A DNA stretch of 64,000 nt. Origin: Ferrimonas futtsuensis DSM 18154. GTDB lineage: Bacteria; Pseudomonadota; Gammaproteobacteria; Enterobacterales; Shewanellaceae. The position numbers and the translations under genes are program-made. The notes under the pieces were generated by a model that did no database searches, was not told where the DNA came from, and saw nothing but the letters and a program-made list of their open reading frames with translations. Positions 16,294-24,008 of the stretch are shown here, one piece after another. The stretch spans positions 236,922 to 300,921 of the forward strand of contig NZ_AUGL01000006.1 of the NCBI RefSeq assembly GCF_000422645.1. Reading direction: 5' to 3'. Each line of letters opens with the position of its first letter. The first letter of the stretch is position 1.

Positions 16294-17732
16294 CTTTCAC
16301 CCTCCACAAGGTACTCCGCCAGCACTGGTGCCCCGCTCAGGGCCTCGATCTGCTCGCGTCGATAGATTCGCCTGTCCAACAACAGCCCCAGAACCGCCAG
16401 GGCCACCCCAACGCCTGCGCCACCGAACAGCCCCAGAACACCCATGAGCCACCAGGGCATACCAATGGCAGCGGAAGGGTAATTGGGCCGATCGATCACC
16501 CTCACCTTCTCTGGTGCTTCAAACCGGCCCAGTTGACCGGTTACGCGCGCCTTTTCGTAGCGCTCCAACAGCTCGCTGTAGAGGGCCCGTTTGCCCTCGG
16601 CCAGCCGCTCCAGCTCCGCTAACTGCTGTTCCACTTCGGCACTGCGGCCCATCCGTTCGAGGATGGAGGCCTTATGAGCTTCCAGCACCGTCAATTCTCC
16701 CTCCAGGGTCACCACCAGGTTGCTGGAGGCCTGCAGCGATTGAAGTTGAGACACCAGCAGAGGGGCCTGGTTGTCCCCCTCTTCCGGCTTGAAGGTGGTG
16801 GCCAGGTGCCAAAGTTCCTCCAGGTGCCGGTCCTCTTCCGACGCGGTTTCCTGGAGCAGTCGCTGCTTCTCCTGCTGAAGCTGATCCAAGCGCGCCTTCA
16901 CCCCTTTCACTTTGGAGTGACGGTCGGTGTAACGACTCTTGAGCAGCGCCAGTTGCGCCCGGGTGGAGACGATCTGCTTCTCAATCTCACTGACGATGGG
17001 GTTGGCCATCTTCAGCTGGCTCTTCAGTTGGCCCCATTGCGCCCGGGCGCCCTCCAGCTCAACCAGTTTGCTGCGGATTTGTGCCTCGGCTTCGAGGAGG
17101 GCCATGTTGTTGGCCCCAAGCAGATTGGGAAGCAGGTTGGCGTGCTCCTGCTTGAAGCTTGCCAACTCCCCCTCCACCTTAGCCAGGCTCCTCTCCTGCT
17201 GGGACAGTTGCTCAGAGAGGAAGCGCTCTGAGTTGTCCACCGCACGCTGCCCCGGGTCCATCAGCCTCTGTTGAAAGCTCTCGCTGATCAGGCTCAGCAG
17301 GTGCTGGGCCTGTTCCGGGGTATCCCAGAGCAGCCGTATGGTGACCAGGGAGTCGCCACTGAGATGCAGGTGGGTCGCAGAAGCCAACCTGCGATAGACC
17401 ATCTCCTTTTGACTGTCCGCCATGGTGTCCGAGGTCAATCCGGCTTCTCCGGCAACTTCGGCCATGACATAACGGCTGTGCAACAGGGCGCGAAGGCCGT
17501 CCAGCCGCTCTTTCAAACGTACCGAGACGGAGAGGTCCTTCAAAAACGGGTTGGACAGGGCCGACTCCTGCAACAGCAATGAGGTTTGACTCTGGTACTT
17601 GGCCTTACCAGAAAAGGCATGCAGAGCCAGCACCAGTCCGGTGACCAGGGCCGGAATCACCACCAGGTAGCGCTTCTGCCACAGCTGACAGAGCAGTCGA
17701 TAGGCAAAGATCAATGCCTGTTCAATAGGCAT
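16290..17732 (-). CDS. Wzz-family polysaccharide co-polymerase, SypO-like
   Basis: A 480-residue chain-length determinant. It has a membrane helix near residues 20-42 (VVIPALVTGLVLALHAF), a large periplasmic part rich in coiled coil (about 150-390, heptads with Gln/Glu/Leu such as QSQLKMANPIVSEIEKQIVS) and a second membrane helix near residue 430-455 (WWLMGVLGLFGGAGVGVALA). The Pro-rich stretch just before it (DRPNYPSAAIGMPWW) is the Wzz signature. No cytoplasmic kinase domain follows, so it would pair with the separate degenerate kinase. The ATG at 17732 with GGAG upstream is preferred over a longer frame; it overlaps the lipoprotein gene by 11 bp. Confidence 0.85.
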   Translation of the reverse strand: MPIEQALIFAYRLLCQLWQKRYLVVIPALVTGLVLALHAFSGKAKYQSQTSLLLQESALSNPFLKDLSVSVRLKERLDGLRALLHSRYVMAEVAGEAGLTSDTMADSQKEMVYRRLASATHLHLSGDSLVTIRLLWDTPEQAQHLLSLISESFQQRLMDPGQRAVDNSERFLSEQLSQQERSLAKVEGELASFKQEHANLLPNLLGANNMALLEAEAQIRSKLVELEGARAQWGQLKSQLKMANPIVSEIEKQIVSTRAQLALLKSRYTDRHSKVKGVKARLDQLQQEKQRLLQETASEEDRHLEELWHLATTFKPEEGDNQAPLLVSQLQSLQASSNLVVTLEGELTVLEAHKASILERMGRSAEVEQQLAELERLAEGKRALYSELLERYEKARVTGQLGRFEAPEKVRVIDRPNYPSAAIGMPWWLMGVLGLFGGAGVGVALAVLGLLLDRRIYRREQIEALSGAPVLAEYLVEGER

Positions 17733-18087
17733 AGGAGGCTCCAAGCCGGACCTGGTCCGGGGTCGCCGAAGGCAGATAGCTGCCCTCCACCCTGCCCTGG
17801 TAACCCATGGCGCGCAGGGCATCCTCCAGTTCCGCCAACCTCTGCTCCGCCACAAAGGCCGAATACCAGGCCGGTGCTTCAGGCAGGGGCCCGAGTACCA
17901 CACTCATCTTCTGGGCGCGAAACAGCTCATTGGGAAGCTGCCCTTGCAGCCACAGGAGCACTCGGCCGTCCTGTGGCCAGGTCAGTGTGGTCTGAGGGGC
18001 CGTTGAGGGTTGTGACAGTGCCCCGTCAGGGGCGGTGGACGCGCACCCGCCGAGGAGTAACAGCAGCACTAAGGGTATCCATTTCAT
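17722..18087 (-). CDS. Small lipoprotein of the exopolysaccharide locus
   Basis: A 121-residue protein with a lipoprotein signal (MKWIPLVLLLLLGGC, cysteine at residue 15). The mature part is about 100 residues with a Pro/Ser/Thr linker and a compact alpha/beta domain, perhaps like sporulation-related (SPOR) or outer-membrane secretin-associated folds; I do not recognise it. It is the first gene behind a very good -24/-12 promoter, 23 nt from the predicted start, with GGGAG before the ATG, and it is coupled to the Wzz-like gene. It may belong to the outer-membrane export complex. Confidence 0.7.
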   Translation of the reverse strand: MKWIPLVLLLLLGGCASTAPDGALSQPSTAPQTTLTWPQDGRVLLWLQGQLPNELFRAQKMSVVLGPLPEAPAWYSAFVAEQRLAELEDALRAMGYQGRVEGSYLPSATPDQVRLGASYAY

Positions 18088-18120
18088 CGGTCTCTCCCGC
18101 TGGGCCAGATATCAATGGTC

Positions 18121-18136
18121 TGCACACCCCGTGCCA
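18121..18136 (-). promoter_or_regulatory. Predicted sigma54 promoter of the lipoprotein/Wzz/glycosyltransferase operon
   Basis: TGGCACGGGGTGTGCA contains an exact TGGCACG -24 element and GTGCA at -12 with correct spacing. The predicted start near 18110 gives a 23-nt leader. Confidence 0.75.
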
Positions 18137-18180
18137 CTATTATTTAGTCAATTACTTCAACATGTTAAACTGAACCCTAT

Positions 18181-19266
18181 CTAGCCCCTTGCAAACTGCA
18201 ACAGTCGCAAAAGCTGATCGCCACGGTCTTTCCACCCCTGGCCGATGACTGACATTCGCTGCTCGACCCGAGAGGCAGGATGGATCAGTCGCATCAACAC
18301 CTGTCCCAGGAACGCCTCCCTGCCCGAGGTGACATCCACCCCAGCCTGCTCCATGGCCGCATCGAACCGGGTGGAGACCACACTGCACCCTGCTGCCAGA
18401 TATTCTCGCATCTTCAACGGATTACAGGCCTTTATCTGAGGGCAGTCCCTGAAAGGCAGCAGGGCAACATCGAAGTGCTGTGCGTAGGCAGCGAGCCGCT
18501 GATGGCTCCTGGGACCCAGCCAATGAACGTTGGGCCGTTGCAACAAGTCACCGGGACAGGCCAGATTAGGGCCAATGAGCACCAGGTTGCATTCAGGCAT
18601 CAGATCCGCCAGTTCAGCCAGAAGTTCAAAGTCCAGCCAGGGCGCCAGTGCCCCATAGAATCCAACAACCGGCCCGGAGGGAAGATCGGCCGGACGCTCC
18701 TGAGGCCTGGAAAAGTGGGTCAGATCCACCCCATGGGGCAGCAGATGACAGGAGTCAGGGCCCAATTTCTGCTGCAGGGCCTGGGAGGCGCAGCACACCA
18801 GGTGGGCCTTCTTGAGCAGGCGCCGCTCCAGTGGCGCCACCTTGGAATGATCGACGCCGGAGAGGGCATCAAAGTCATCACCGCAGTAGTAGATCACCTG
18901 GCTCTCAGGAAACAGGTCCAGGTACTCCACGGCACTGGGCAGCGCGCACCAGACGTAATCAAACGGGCCGTGTTCGGCCAGTTGAGACTTCAGCACCTGA
19001 CGATTCAACGACTGTATCCAAGCTTGGCTGGCCAGGGGCCAGAGCTTTGGCGCAATGACGGTAAAGGGCGCCTGCTGGCCTTTGTGTGCGCCGGACGCAA
19101 GCCCCTTACTCAATAGCCGGCCAACATCGCTCCATCGAGGTTGTCGCAGACCGATGGAGTTTACCCAGGTGATCTCCACCTGGTGCTGGATCGCCAGGGC
19201 CAGGTGCTGGCTGCTTGAGGGGTGGCGGCCCCAGTCTTCACCAAATATCAGCATCCTTGGTTTCAT
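18181..19266 (-). CDS. GT4-like glycosyltransferase, SypN-like
   Basis: A 361-residue protein starting MKPRMLIFGEDWGRHPSSSQ. The N-terminal lobe has a VWCALPSAVEYLDLF segment and the YYCGDDFDALSGVDH stretch seen in GT-B transferases of exopolysaccharide clusters. The C-terminal lobe has LLPHGVDLTHF, GPVVGFYGALAPWLD, LVLIGPN and LLPFRDCPQIKACNPLKMREYLAAG, the donor-binding glutamate region. The ATG at 19266 (GGAGGAG upstream) overlaps the acetyltransferase stop as ATGA; the frame is open much farther upstream but that part is only a shadow. Its last codons contain the TTGCA-N3-TGCAA dyad of the next promoter. Confidence 0.8.
   Translation of the reverse strand: MKPRMLIFGEDWGRHPSSSQHLALAIQHQVEITWVNSIGLRQPRWSDVGRLLSKGLASGAHKGQQAPFTVIAPKLWPLASQAWIQSLNRQVLKSQLAEHGPFDYVWCALPSAVEYLDLFPESQVIYYCGDDFDALSGVDHSKVAPLERRLLKKAHLVCCASQALQQKLGPDSCHLLPHGVDLTHFSRPQERPADLPSGPVVGFYGALAPWLDFELLAELADLMPECNLVLIGPNLACPGDLLQRPNVHWLGPRSHQRLAAYAQHFDVALLPFRDCPQIKACNPLKMREYLAAGCSVVSTRFDAAMEQAGVDVTSGREAFLGQVLMRLIHPASRVEQRMSVIGQGWKDRGDQLLRLLQFARG
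18189..18201. promoter_or_regulatory. Possible activator dyad TTGCA-N3-TGCAA
   Basis: TTGCAAACTGCAA is a perfect inverted repeat 53 bp upstream of the -24 box at 18136, inside the end of the SypN-like gene. The same dyad occurs at 23860-23874. Confidence 0.5.
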
Positions 19267-19931
19267 ACTGTCTCCTCCAATGGACGAATGACCCGGGCAG
19301 GATTGCCCCCTGCCAGCACCCCTTCGGGGAGATCCCGAGTCACCACAGAGCCCGCCGCCACGACAGTGCCGCGCCCTATGGTGACGCCGGCCATCACCAT
19401 GACGCCAGTGCCCAGCCAGACGTCGCGCTCCAGCACTATCGCCCTCGCCTGGTCCGGACGCTCCGCCTCTCCTGCCGCTCTGGCGTCCGCCTCCAGAGGG
19501 TGACCCGCATAGCCCGCCAGCAGCACCCTCGGCGCCAACCGGACATTGTCTCCCAGGACCACACGGGTGCCGCAGGCAATGGTGTTCTGCCACCCTATGT
19601 CCACGTTGTCCCCCACCTTGAGGCTTGACCCGGGACGGCCACACAGGGTGGACACACCGCTGACCCGACACCCCCTGCCCAACTCAACCGCCACGGGGCC
19701 CAGTATCTGAGGTTGACCCGAATAGAGAAAAATCCCCTCGCCGCCCCGGATCTTGCTCCTGAAAATCGGGGTCCACAGCATAATGCGCCCCATTTCGCGA
19801 CACACCATTCCGGTTAGGGTCAAGATCCAGTCCAGGGGGCGGTAGAGCAGCGCCAGAGGCGGCACCTGAAAACCCCGGACTCTGTGATACCAGGGGCGCA
19901 ACTTCTGTTTAAGCGCAGGTGTAAGAAGCAT
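19263..19931 (-). CDS. Left-handed beta-helix acetyltransferase, SypM-like
   Basis: A 222-residue hexapeptide-repeat transferase. Repeats of the [LIV]-G-x4 type run from about residue 75 to the end (GRGCRVSGVSTLC, VGDNVDIGWQNTI, LGDNVRLAPRVLL). The typical end is VWLGTGVMVMAGVTIGRGTV, VVAAGSVVTRDL and VLAGGNPARVIR, as in maltose O-acetyltransferase and Wbb-type enzymes. It would O-acetylate a sugar of the repeat unit using acetyl-CoA in the cytoplasm. GAGGAGG lies 6 nt before the ATG; the start overlaps the ligase gene by 23 bp. Confidence 0.85.
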   Translation of the reverse strand: MLLTPALKQKLRPWYHRVRGFQVPPLALLYRPLDWILTLTGMVCREMGRIMLWTPIFRSKIRGGEGIFLYSGQPQILGPVAVELGRGCRVSGVSTLCGRPGSSLKVGDNVDIGWQNTIACGTRVVLGDNVRLAPRVLLAGYAGHPLEADARAAGEAERPDQARAIVLERDVWLGTGVMVMAGVTIGRGTVVAAGSVVTRDLPEGVLAGGNPARVIRPLEETV

Positions 19932-21264
19932 GACTTCCTCCTCGGGAAGGCTCAGGAGCCCTCAGGTAGATTCGACTGCCAGCCCAGACCAGGGCTGCCA
20001 TGACGTAGAGAGGCCAGGTAAAGGCCTGGGTCAGAAAGGTGGCACTGACGGCAAAGCCGATGAGCCCCGAATAGAGCGCTGACGCCCAACTGAGTGCCTC
20101 GGCGTCCCCCCCTGTGGCCAGGGTCCGGTGCAGGCGTCGGGCGCGCCGTATCAGACCCAACACAAAGCCCACAAAAACCATCAATCCCAGGACGCCTGCT
20201 TCGGCCAGCACCTGGAACCAGCTGCTGTGCACCGCATGATTACGACCATCCCAATGGGATGAGTGGAAGAAGTAGTTGGAATAGAAGTTATCCAGGCCCA
20301 CGCCAAACAGCGGGTGTGACACCCCCATGGAGATGGCAGCCTGCCAGGCATAGAGCCTGCCCATGGCGGACTCATCGATGCCACTCTCCCCGGCTCCGCC
20401 GCTCTGGCGGTCACTGATCCCGGCCAGACTCATCAAAACCAGCAGAGCCACAGGCGCGAGCAGCCAGGCCCACTTTGGCAGCCGATAGCGAAGCAACATG
20501 CTGCAACCGGTGATGGCACACAGCCCCAGCAAACCACCCCGGCTCTGGGTCGCCAGCAGCGCAAAGATCAACGCGGTCAGAGTCGCGATGGCCGGCCATC
20601 TCCCCGGCAGGGGCGCCAGTGCCCGGTTGAGGGCAAAACTCATGGGCAGCAGCAGCACCAGGGCCAGATCATTGGGGTCACCCAGCATGGAGCCCCAACT
20701 GCGGCCAATGGTGACCCGTGTGCCCTCAACCGTCTCCAACCCATGAGCACTGTTGTACAGCGCCACCGAAGCCACCAGGGCACCGGAGGCGATGATCAGC
20801 CAGCCAGCCGTGGCCAACTGCCGGCGGTCCTGAAGCAGCCAGGAGATCGCCAGGCACATCAGCACCACCTTCACCCAGTTTCCACTCCAATAGCCAAATG
20901 CCAGGCCAAAGTTGGTCGCCAACAGCATCCCCACGGAGGTCACCGCAAACAGAGCAAGCAGCAACCAGGCTTCGCGGTACAGCAGCATTTTGGCGGATTT
21001 GACCACCAGCAATTGCCAGATTAAGACCGCAAGGGACGCCATCGCCAGCAATTGAGGCAGTCGAAGTGACACCAACCTGGGGTCCAACTCATGGAGGCGA
21101 AAGGTCGACAAGATCACAAAGGCCAGACAGAAGATCACCGGAACGCGGGCCATCACCAGCATCCCCAAAGCGGCGGCCCAGCCCAGGGCCAGGACCCGCG
21201 GTTCTGCCGTTGCCAGCAAAGAAACCGGGATGGCGCACGCCAGCGCAAGCAAGACTCGGTTCAT
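19909..21264 (-). CDS. O-antigen ligase/polymerase family membrane protein, SypL-like
   Basis: A 451-residue inner-membrane protein with about 11-12 hydrophobic helices and a large periplasmic loop near residues 290-345 (GMGVSHPLFGVGLDNFYSNY, AVHSSWFQVLAEAGVLG). That loop with its HSSWFQVLAEAG signature marks the Wzy_C/RfaL family, which polymerises repeat units or moves finished glycan. The ATG at 21264 shares ATGA with the flippase stop and follows AAGGGA. Polymerase versus ligase activity cannot be told from sequence; beside a Wzx-like flippase and a Wzz-like protein a Wzy polymerase role is most natural. Confidence 0.84.
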   Translation of the reverse strand: MNRVLLALACAIPVSLLATAEPRVLALGWAAALGMLVMARVPVIFCLAFVILSTFRLHELDPRLVSLRLPQLLAMASLAVLIWQLLVVKSAKMLLYREAWLLLALFAVTSVGMLLATNFGLAFGYWSGNWVKVVLMCLAISWLLQDRRQLATAGWLIIASGALVASVALYNSAHGLETVEGTRVTIGRSWGSMLGDPNDLALVLLLPMSFALNRALAPLPGRWPAIATLTALIFALLATQSRGGLLGLCAITGCSMLLRYRLPKWAWLLAPVALLVLMSLAGISDRQSGGAGESGIDESAMGRLYAWQAAISMGVSHPLFGVGLDNFYSNYFFHSSHWDGRNHAVHSSWFQVLAEAGVLGLMVFVGFVLGLIRRARRLHRTLATGGDAEALSWASALYSGLIGFAVSATFLTQAFTWPLYVMAALVWAGSRIYLRAPEPSRGGSHASYTCA

Positions 21265-22610
21265 TTTGTCCCTTCCGCCAGAGCGAAGACACGGCCGGTT
21301 CCGGATCGCCGGATGAGAATGAGCAGGCTCAAGACGACCACCAGTCCCAACCACAGTGGGGAGCCGACCAATCCCGCCAGCAGAGGCAACAGCGTTGCCA
21401 CCAGCACGGGGTAAGCGTAAGGCAACTTCATCAAGTGCTGACTAATCAACAGCGTCATCAAAAATTTGGCCACCATCAGCCCGGTGATCAGCCCCACCAG
21501 CCCCTGGGCTCCCCAGGCCTGAATCACCAAGGGGATCAGCACCAACGCCGGTACCACCAGCACCAGGTTCAGGCACAGCGGCAGATTCCCCGTGCTGCGG
21601 TGATACAGCCCCAGGTTCATCATTGCGGACAGCTGGCGAAACAGTGTCGCAGCCAACAGCCAGGGAAGGATCTCTATGGCCGAATGAAACTCCGGGTCAA
21701 ACAGGATGACAATCAGAGGGGGCAGTATCAGCGCAGCGAGGGCGATCATCAGCATCAGGCCAACACACGCCAGAGCCACCCAGCGGGCAATCTCATCCCA
21801 CTGTTGTTGACTGGCCAGCACGTGTCGTTTCGGGCCCCACCAAAGCATGAAAGGTTCCATGGCGTAGGCCGGCAGCAAGCTCAGCTGGGCCATCAGCGCG
21901 TAAGCGCCAAGCTGTTCAAGAGAGAGTACCTGGGCCAGCCAGGGGCGTTCATAGCCATTCAGGACAAAGGTGGCCGCCAGAGAGAGCGCCAGGGGAAGAC
22001 TGTACGCCAGTATCGGCCTGATACTGGGTATTGGACGCAACACCAGGCGCCCCCAGAATCCACCCGCCTCCAGCCCCAGGGCGATGAGGGTGGCCAGGGC
22101 GCCGGCGGCCATCATGCCCCCAGGTCCCAGGCCGGTGAGCAGGGCAAACAGGGTCAGGGCCAGATGACACCCGGAATGTAAGGCGATCAGGGCCAGATAT
22201 CGACCGGACCGGTTGGCCACCCTCAGCAGAACCAGCCGCAATCCCAACAGGGCGCCCAGGGCCAGGTTCACCAACAACCACTGCACCCAGCTCCAACGCA
22301 GGTCTCCGGGCATGGAGGTGGACAGCGCCCAAGCCAGCAACGGCGAGATCAGCAACAGAATCACCGCCCAGCGGGCCCCCAGCACAGCCCCCTGATGGCA
22401 ATTCACACGGCGATAAGCGTAGCGCTGCAGATACTCGGGCAGACCCAGGGCCGCGATGATGCTCCCCAGATTGGCCAGGGCCACCAGCAGCGCCAGCTGA
22501 CCATACCCCTGGGCCCCCAGAAAGTGGGCGGTTATGGGGATCAGCACCAGACCCACCGCCTTCTGGCTGACACCGGCGATGGCGTAATGGCCGAAGGTGC
22601 GCCCCAGCAT
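21261..22610 (-). CDS. Wzx-type polysaccharide flippase, SypK-like
   Basis: A 449-residue integral membrane protein with about 12-14 helices. The N-terminus (GRTFGHYAIAGVSQKAVGL, LIPITAHFLGAQGYGQLALL) is the polysaccharide-synthesis (MATE-like) flippase pattern: an aromatic/glycine first helix followed by LGxxxYG. It would move undecaprenyl-linked repeat units to the periplasmic face. An upstream GTG is possible, but the ATG at 22610 is better spaced from GGAGG; it overlaps the previous stop as TGATG. Confidence 0.85.
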   Translation of the reverse strand: MLGRTFGHYAIAGVSQKAVGLVLIPITAHFLGAQGYGQLALLVALANLGSIIAALGLPEYLQRYAYRRVNCHQGAVLGARWAVILLLISPLLAWALSTSMPGDLRWSWVQWLLVNLALGALLGLRLVLLRVANRSGRYLALIALHSGCHLALTLFALLTGLGPGGMMAAGALATLIALGLEAGGFWGRLVLRPIPSIRPILAYSLPLALSLAATFVLNGYERPWLAQVLSLEQLGAYALMAQLSLLPAYAMEPFMLWWGPKRHVLASQQQWDEIARWVALACVGLMLMIALAALILPPLIVILFDPEFHSAIEILPWLLAATLFRQLSAMMNLGLYHRSTGNLPLCLNLVLVVPALVLIPLVIQAWGAQGLVGLITGLMVAKFLMTLLISQHLMKLPYAYPVLVATLLPLLAGLVGSPLWLGLVVVLSLLILIRRSGTGRVFALAEGTK

Positions 22611-23755
22611 CACAGCGCCTCCACCAGGGAGGAGAGGCGCCGAGCCTGGTGCTTCAGTTCATAGTGTCGCCTGACCCTCTCGCGCCCCTTCAGACCCAGC
22701 TTCGTCCTCTGAGCCTCGGACAGGTTCAGCAAGCCGCGAATTGCCCGCTTCAAAGCCTGGGGATCATCGGGGCGGACCCGAAAGCCGGTACGGGAGGACA
22801 CCAGCTCCTTAAGGCCCATCAGGCTGGAAGCGATCACCGGCAATCCCATCGCCATCGCCTCTTTGCAGATCAGCGGGCCCGTGTCCCGGTCACCATCTCT
22901 GGCCACCCGGTATGGCGCGACCATCGCCAGGTAGTTGCCCCCTTCCCGGGCCAGCCAGCTTTGGGGGCGAGCGCCAAGGAAACGCACTCCGGTGAGGCCC
23001 ATCGCCCCGGCCAGAGACTGCCACTGCTGTTTCAGGGGGCCCTCTCCGACGACATCCAGTTCAAGATCCGGATCGGCGATCAGCGCCATTGCCATCAGCA
23101 GGGTGTCCAGGCCTTTCTTCTCAACCAGGCGTCCTACGAACAGCAGACGCTTTGGCTTCTGAGCAGCTGAGGTACACCCGAACTTTCTGGTGTCGATACC
23201 ACAAGGCACCAGTGCGGTGATCCCTCCGCAGTGAGGCGAAAACATCTCGCGCATCTCCCGGCACACGGCTATGGAGAGATCGCTGTGGCGCAGTTTCAGC
23301 TCCAGATCCGCAGGAGATCGATAGACATCGGCGCCATGGCCGACAAAGGAGACGGTCACCCCAAGCAGCCGCGCTGCCACTATGGCCGCCGCTGCGCTGT
23401 GCTGGGCAAAATGGGCATGGATGTGATCGCACCCTTTGGCCTGAGCCGCAATGCGCGCTCCCAACAGCAGTAAGCCCCCAATGCTGAAGCCACTTTGCCT
23501 GGCAAGAAACTGCCACAAGCTGGGCCTGAAGGGCGACTTGATCAACTCCGCCCCCAGAGAGAGCGCATCGGTATTCCAGGGAGTGACCATATGGCGCATC
23601 CAGTGACGGTGCAGGTCATTGTCGACCTGAGGGCAGGTTTCCAGGGCTATGGGCAGAATCCTGTGACCCAGACCGGCCATGGCGCTCATCTCGTTGACCA
23701 CAAAGGTTTCAGACAACACGGGAAAACTGGGGATGACGTAGGCGATGCTTTTCAT
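22610..23755 (-). CDS. GT4-family glycosyltransferase, SypI/J-like
   Basis: A 381-residue GT-B transferase. Motifs: VIPSFPVLSETFVVNEM at the N-terminus (typical of colanic-acid WcaL-like enzymes), HIHAHFAQHSA, FVGHGADVYRS, VPCGIDTRKF, RLLFVGRLVEKKGLDTLL, VVGEGPLK and the donor site GDRDTGPLICKEAMAMGLPVI. The ATG at 23755 follows AGGAG; an upstream frame to 23794 is unlikely because it would include the predicted promoter. First gene of a five-gene minus-strand operon (transferase, flippase, ligase, acetyltransferase, transferase). Confidence 0.85.
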   Translation of the reverse strand: MKSIAYVIPSFPVLSETFVVNEMSAMAGLGHRILPIALETCPQVDNDLHRHWMRHMVTPWNTDALSLGAELIKSPFRPSLWQFLARQSGFSIGGLLLLGARIAAQAKGCDHIHAHFAQHSAAAAIVAARLLGVTVSFVGHGADVYRSPADLELKLRHSDLSIAVCREMREMFSPHCGGITALVPCGIDTRKFGCTSAAQKPKRLLFVGRLVEKKGLDTLLMAMALIADPDLELDVVGEGPLKQQWQSLAGAMGLTGVRFLGARPQSWLAREGGNYLAMVAPYRVARDGDRDTGPLICKEAMAMGLPVIASSLMGLKELVSSRTGFRVRPDDPQALKRAIRGLLNLSEAQRTKLGLKGRERVRRHYELKHQARRLSSLVEAL

Positions 23756-23793
23756 GGACCGCTCCTGGCGTATGTGGGCTGTTGCCTGACACA

Positions 23794-23810
23794 AACAAGA
23801 AGTGGGCCAA
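23794..23810 (-). promoter_or_regulatory. Imperfect sigma54 promoter of the GT4/flippase operon
   Basis: TTGGCCCACTTCTTGTT keeps TTGGC and TTG, but the -12 dinucleotide is GT instead of GC. The predicted start near 23783 gives a 28-nt leader, in line with the other promoters of the locus. Confidence 0.42.
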
Positions 23811-23859
23811 AATTTAAGGCACTGATTTAAATGGACTAAATAAGATACCCTTCAGGCTC

Positions 23860-23874
23860 TTTGCATTCTGCAAA
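23860..23874. promoter_or_regulatory. Possible shared activator dyad TTTGCA-N3-TGCAAA
   Basis: TTTGCATTCTGCAAA is a perfect inverted repeat between two divergent transcription units, 50 bp from the minus-strand -24 box and 84 bp from the plus-strand one. It has the same core as the dyad at 18189-18201. Confidence 0.5.
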
Positions 23875-23957
23875 ATTCAGAGCCTATGTTGGTCAAACGG
23901 CGGTGAACGGCGAACTGCAAATTTTTTTATTCTTTAGATTCAGATGGTTAATCTCCA

Positions 23958-23973
23958 TGGCACTCATCCTGCA
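23958..23973 (+). promoter_or_regulatory. Predicted sigma54 promoter of the GT2 gene
   Basis: TGGCACTCATCCTGCA has an exact TGGCAC -24 element and CTGCA at -12 with correct spacing. The predicted start near 23984 lies 25 nt before the ATG at 24009. Confidence 0.72.
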
Positions 23974-24008
23974 GTGCCTCTGGCACCACAAACCACAGGA
24001 GTTGCCAT

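Noticed and set aside
19267..19671. N-terminal extension of the SypN-like glycosyltransferase frame
   Set aside because: It runs through the acetyltransferase gene in another frame with Gly/Arg-rich nonsense; the ATG at 19266 has a strong ribosome site.
23981..23998. A second -24-like TGGCAC before the GT2 gene
   Set aside because: No GC dinucleotide lies at the needed distance, and the element overlaps the predicted start region.
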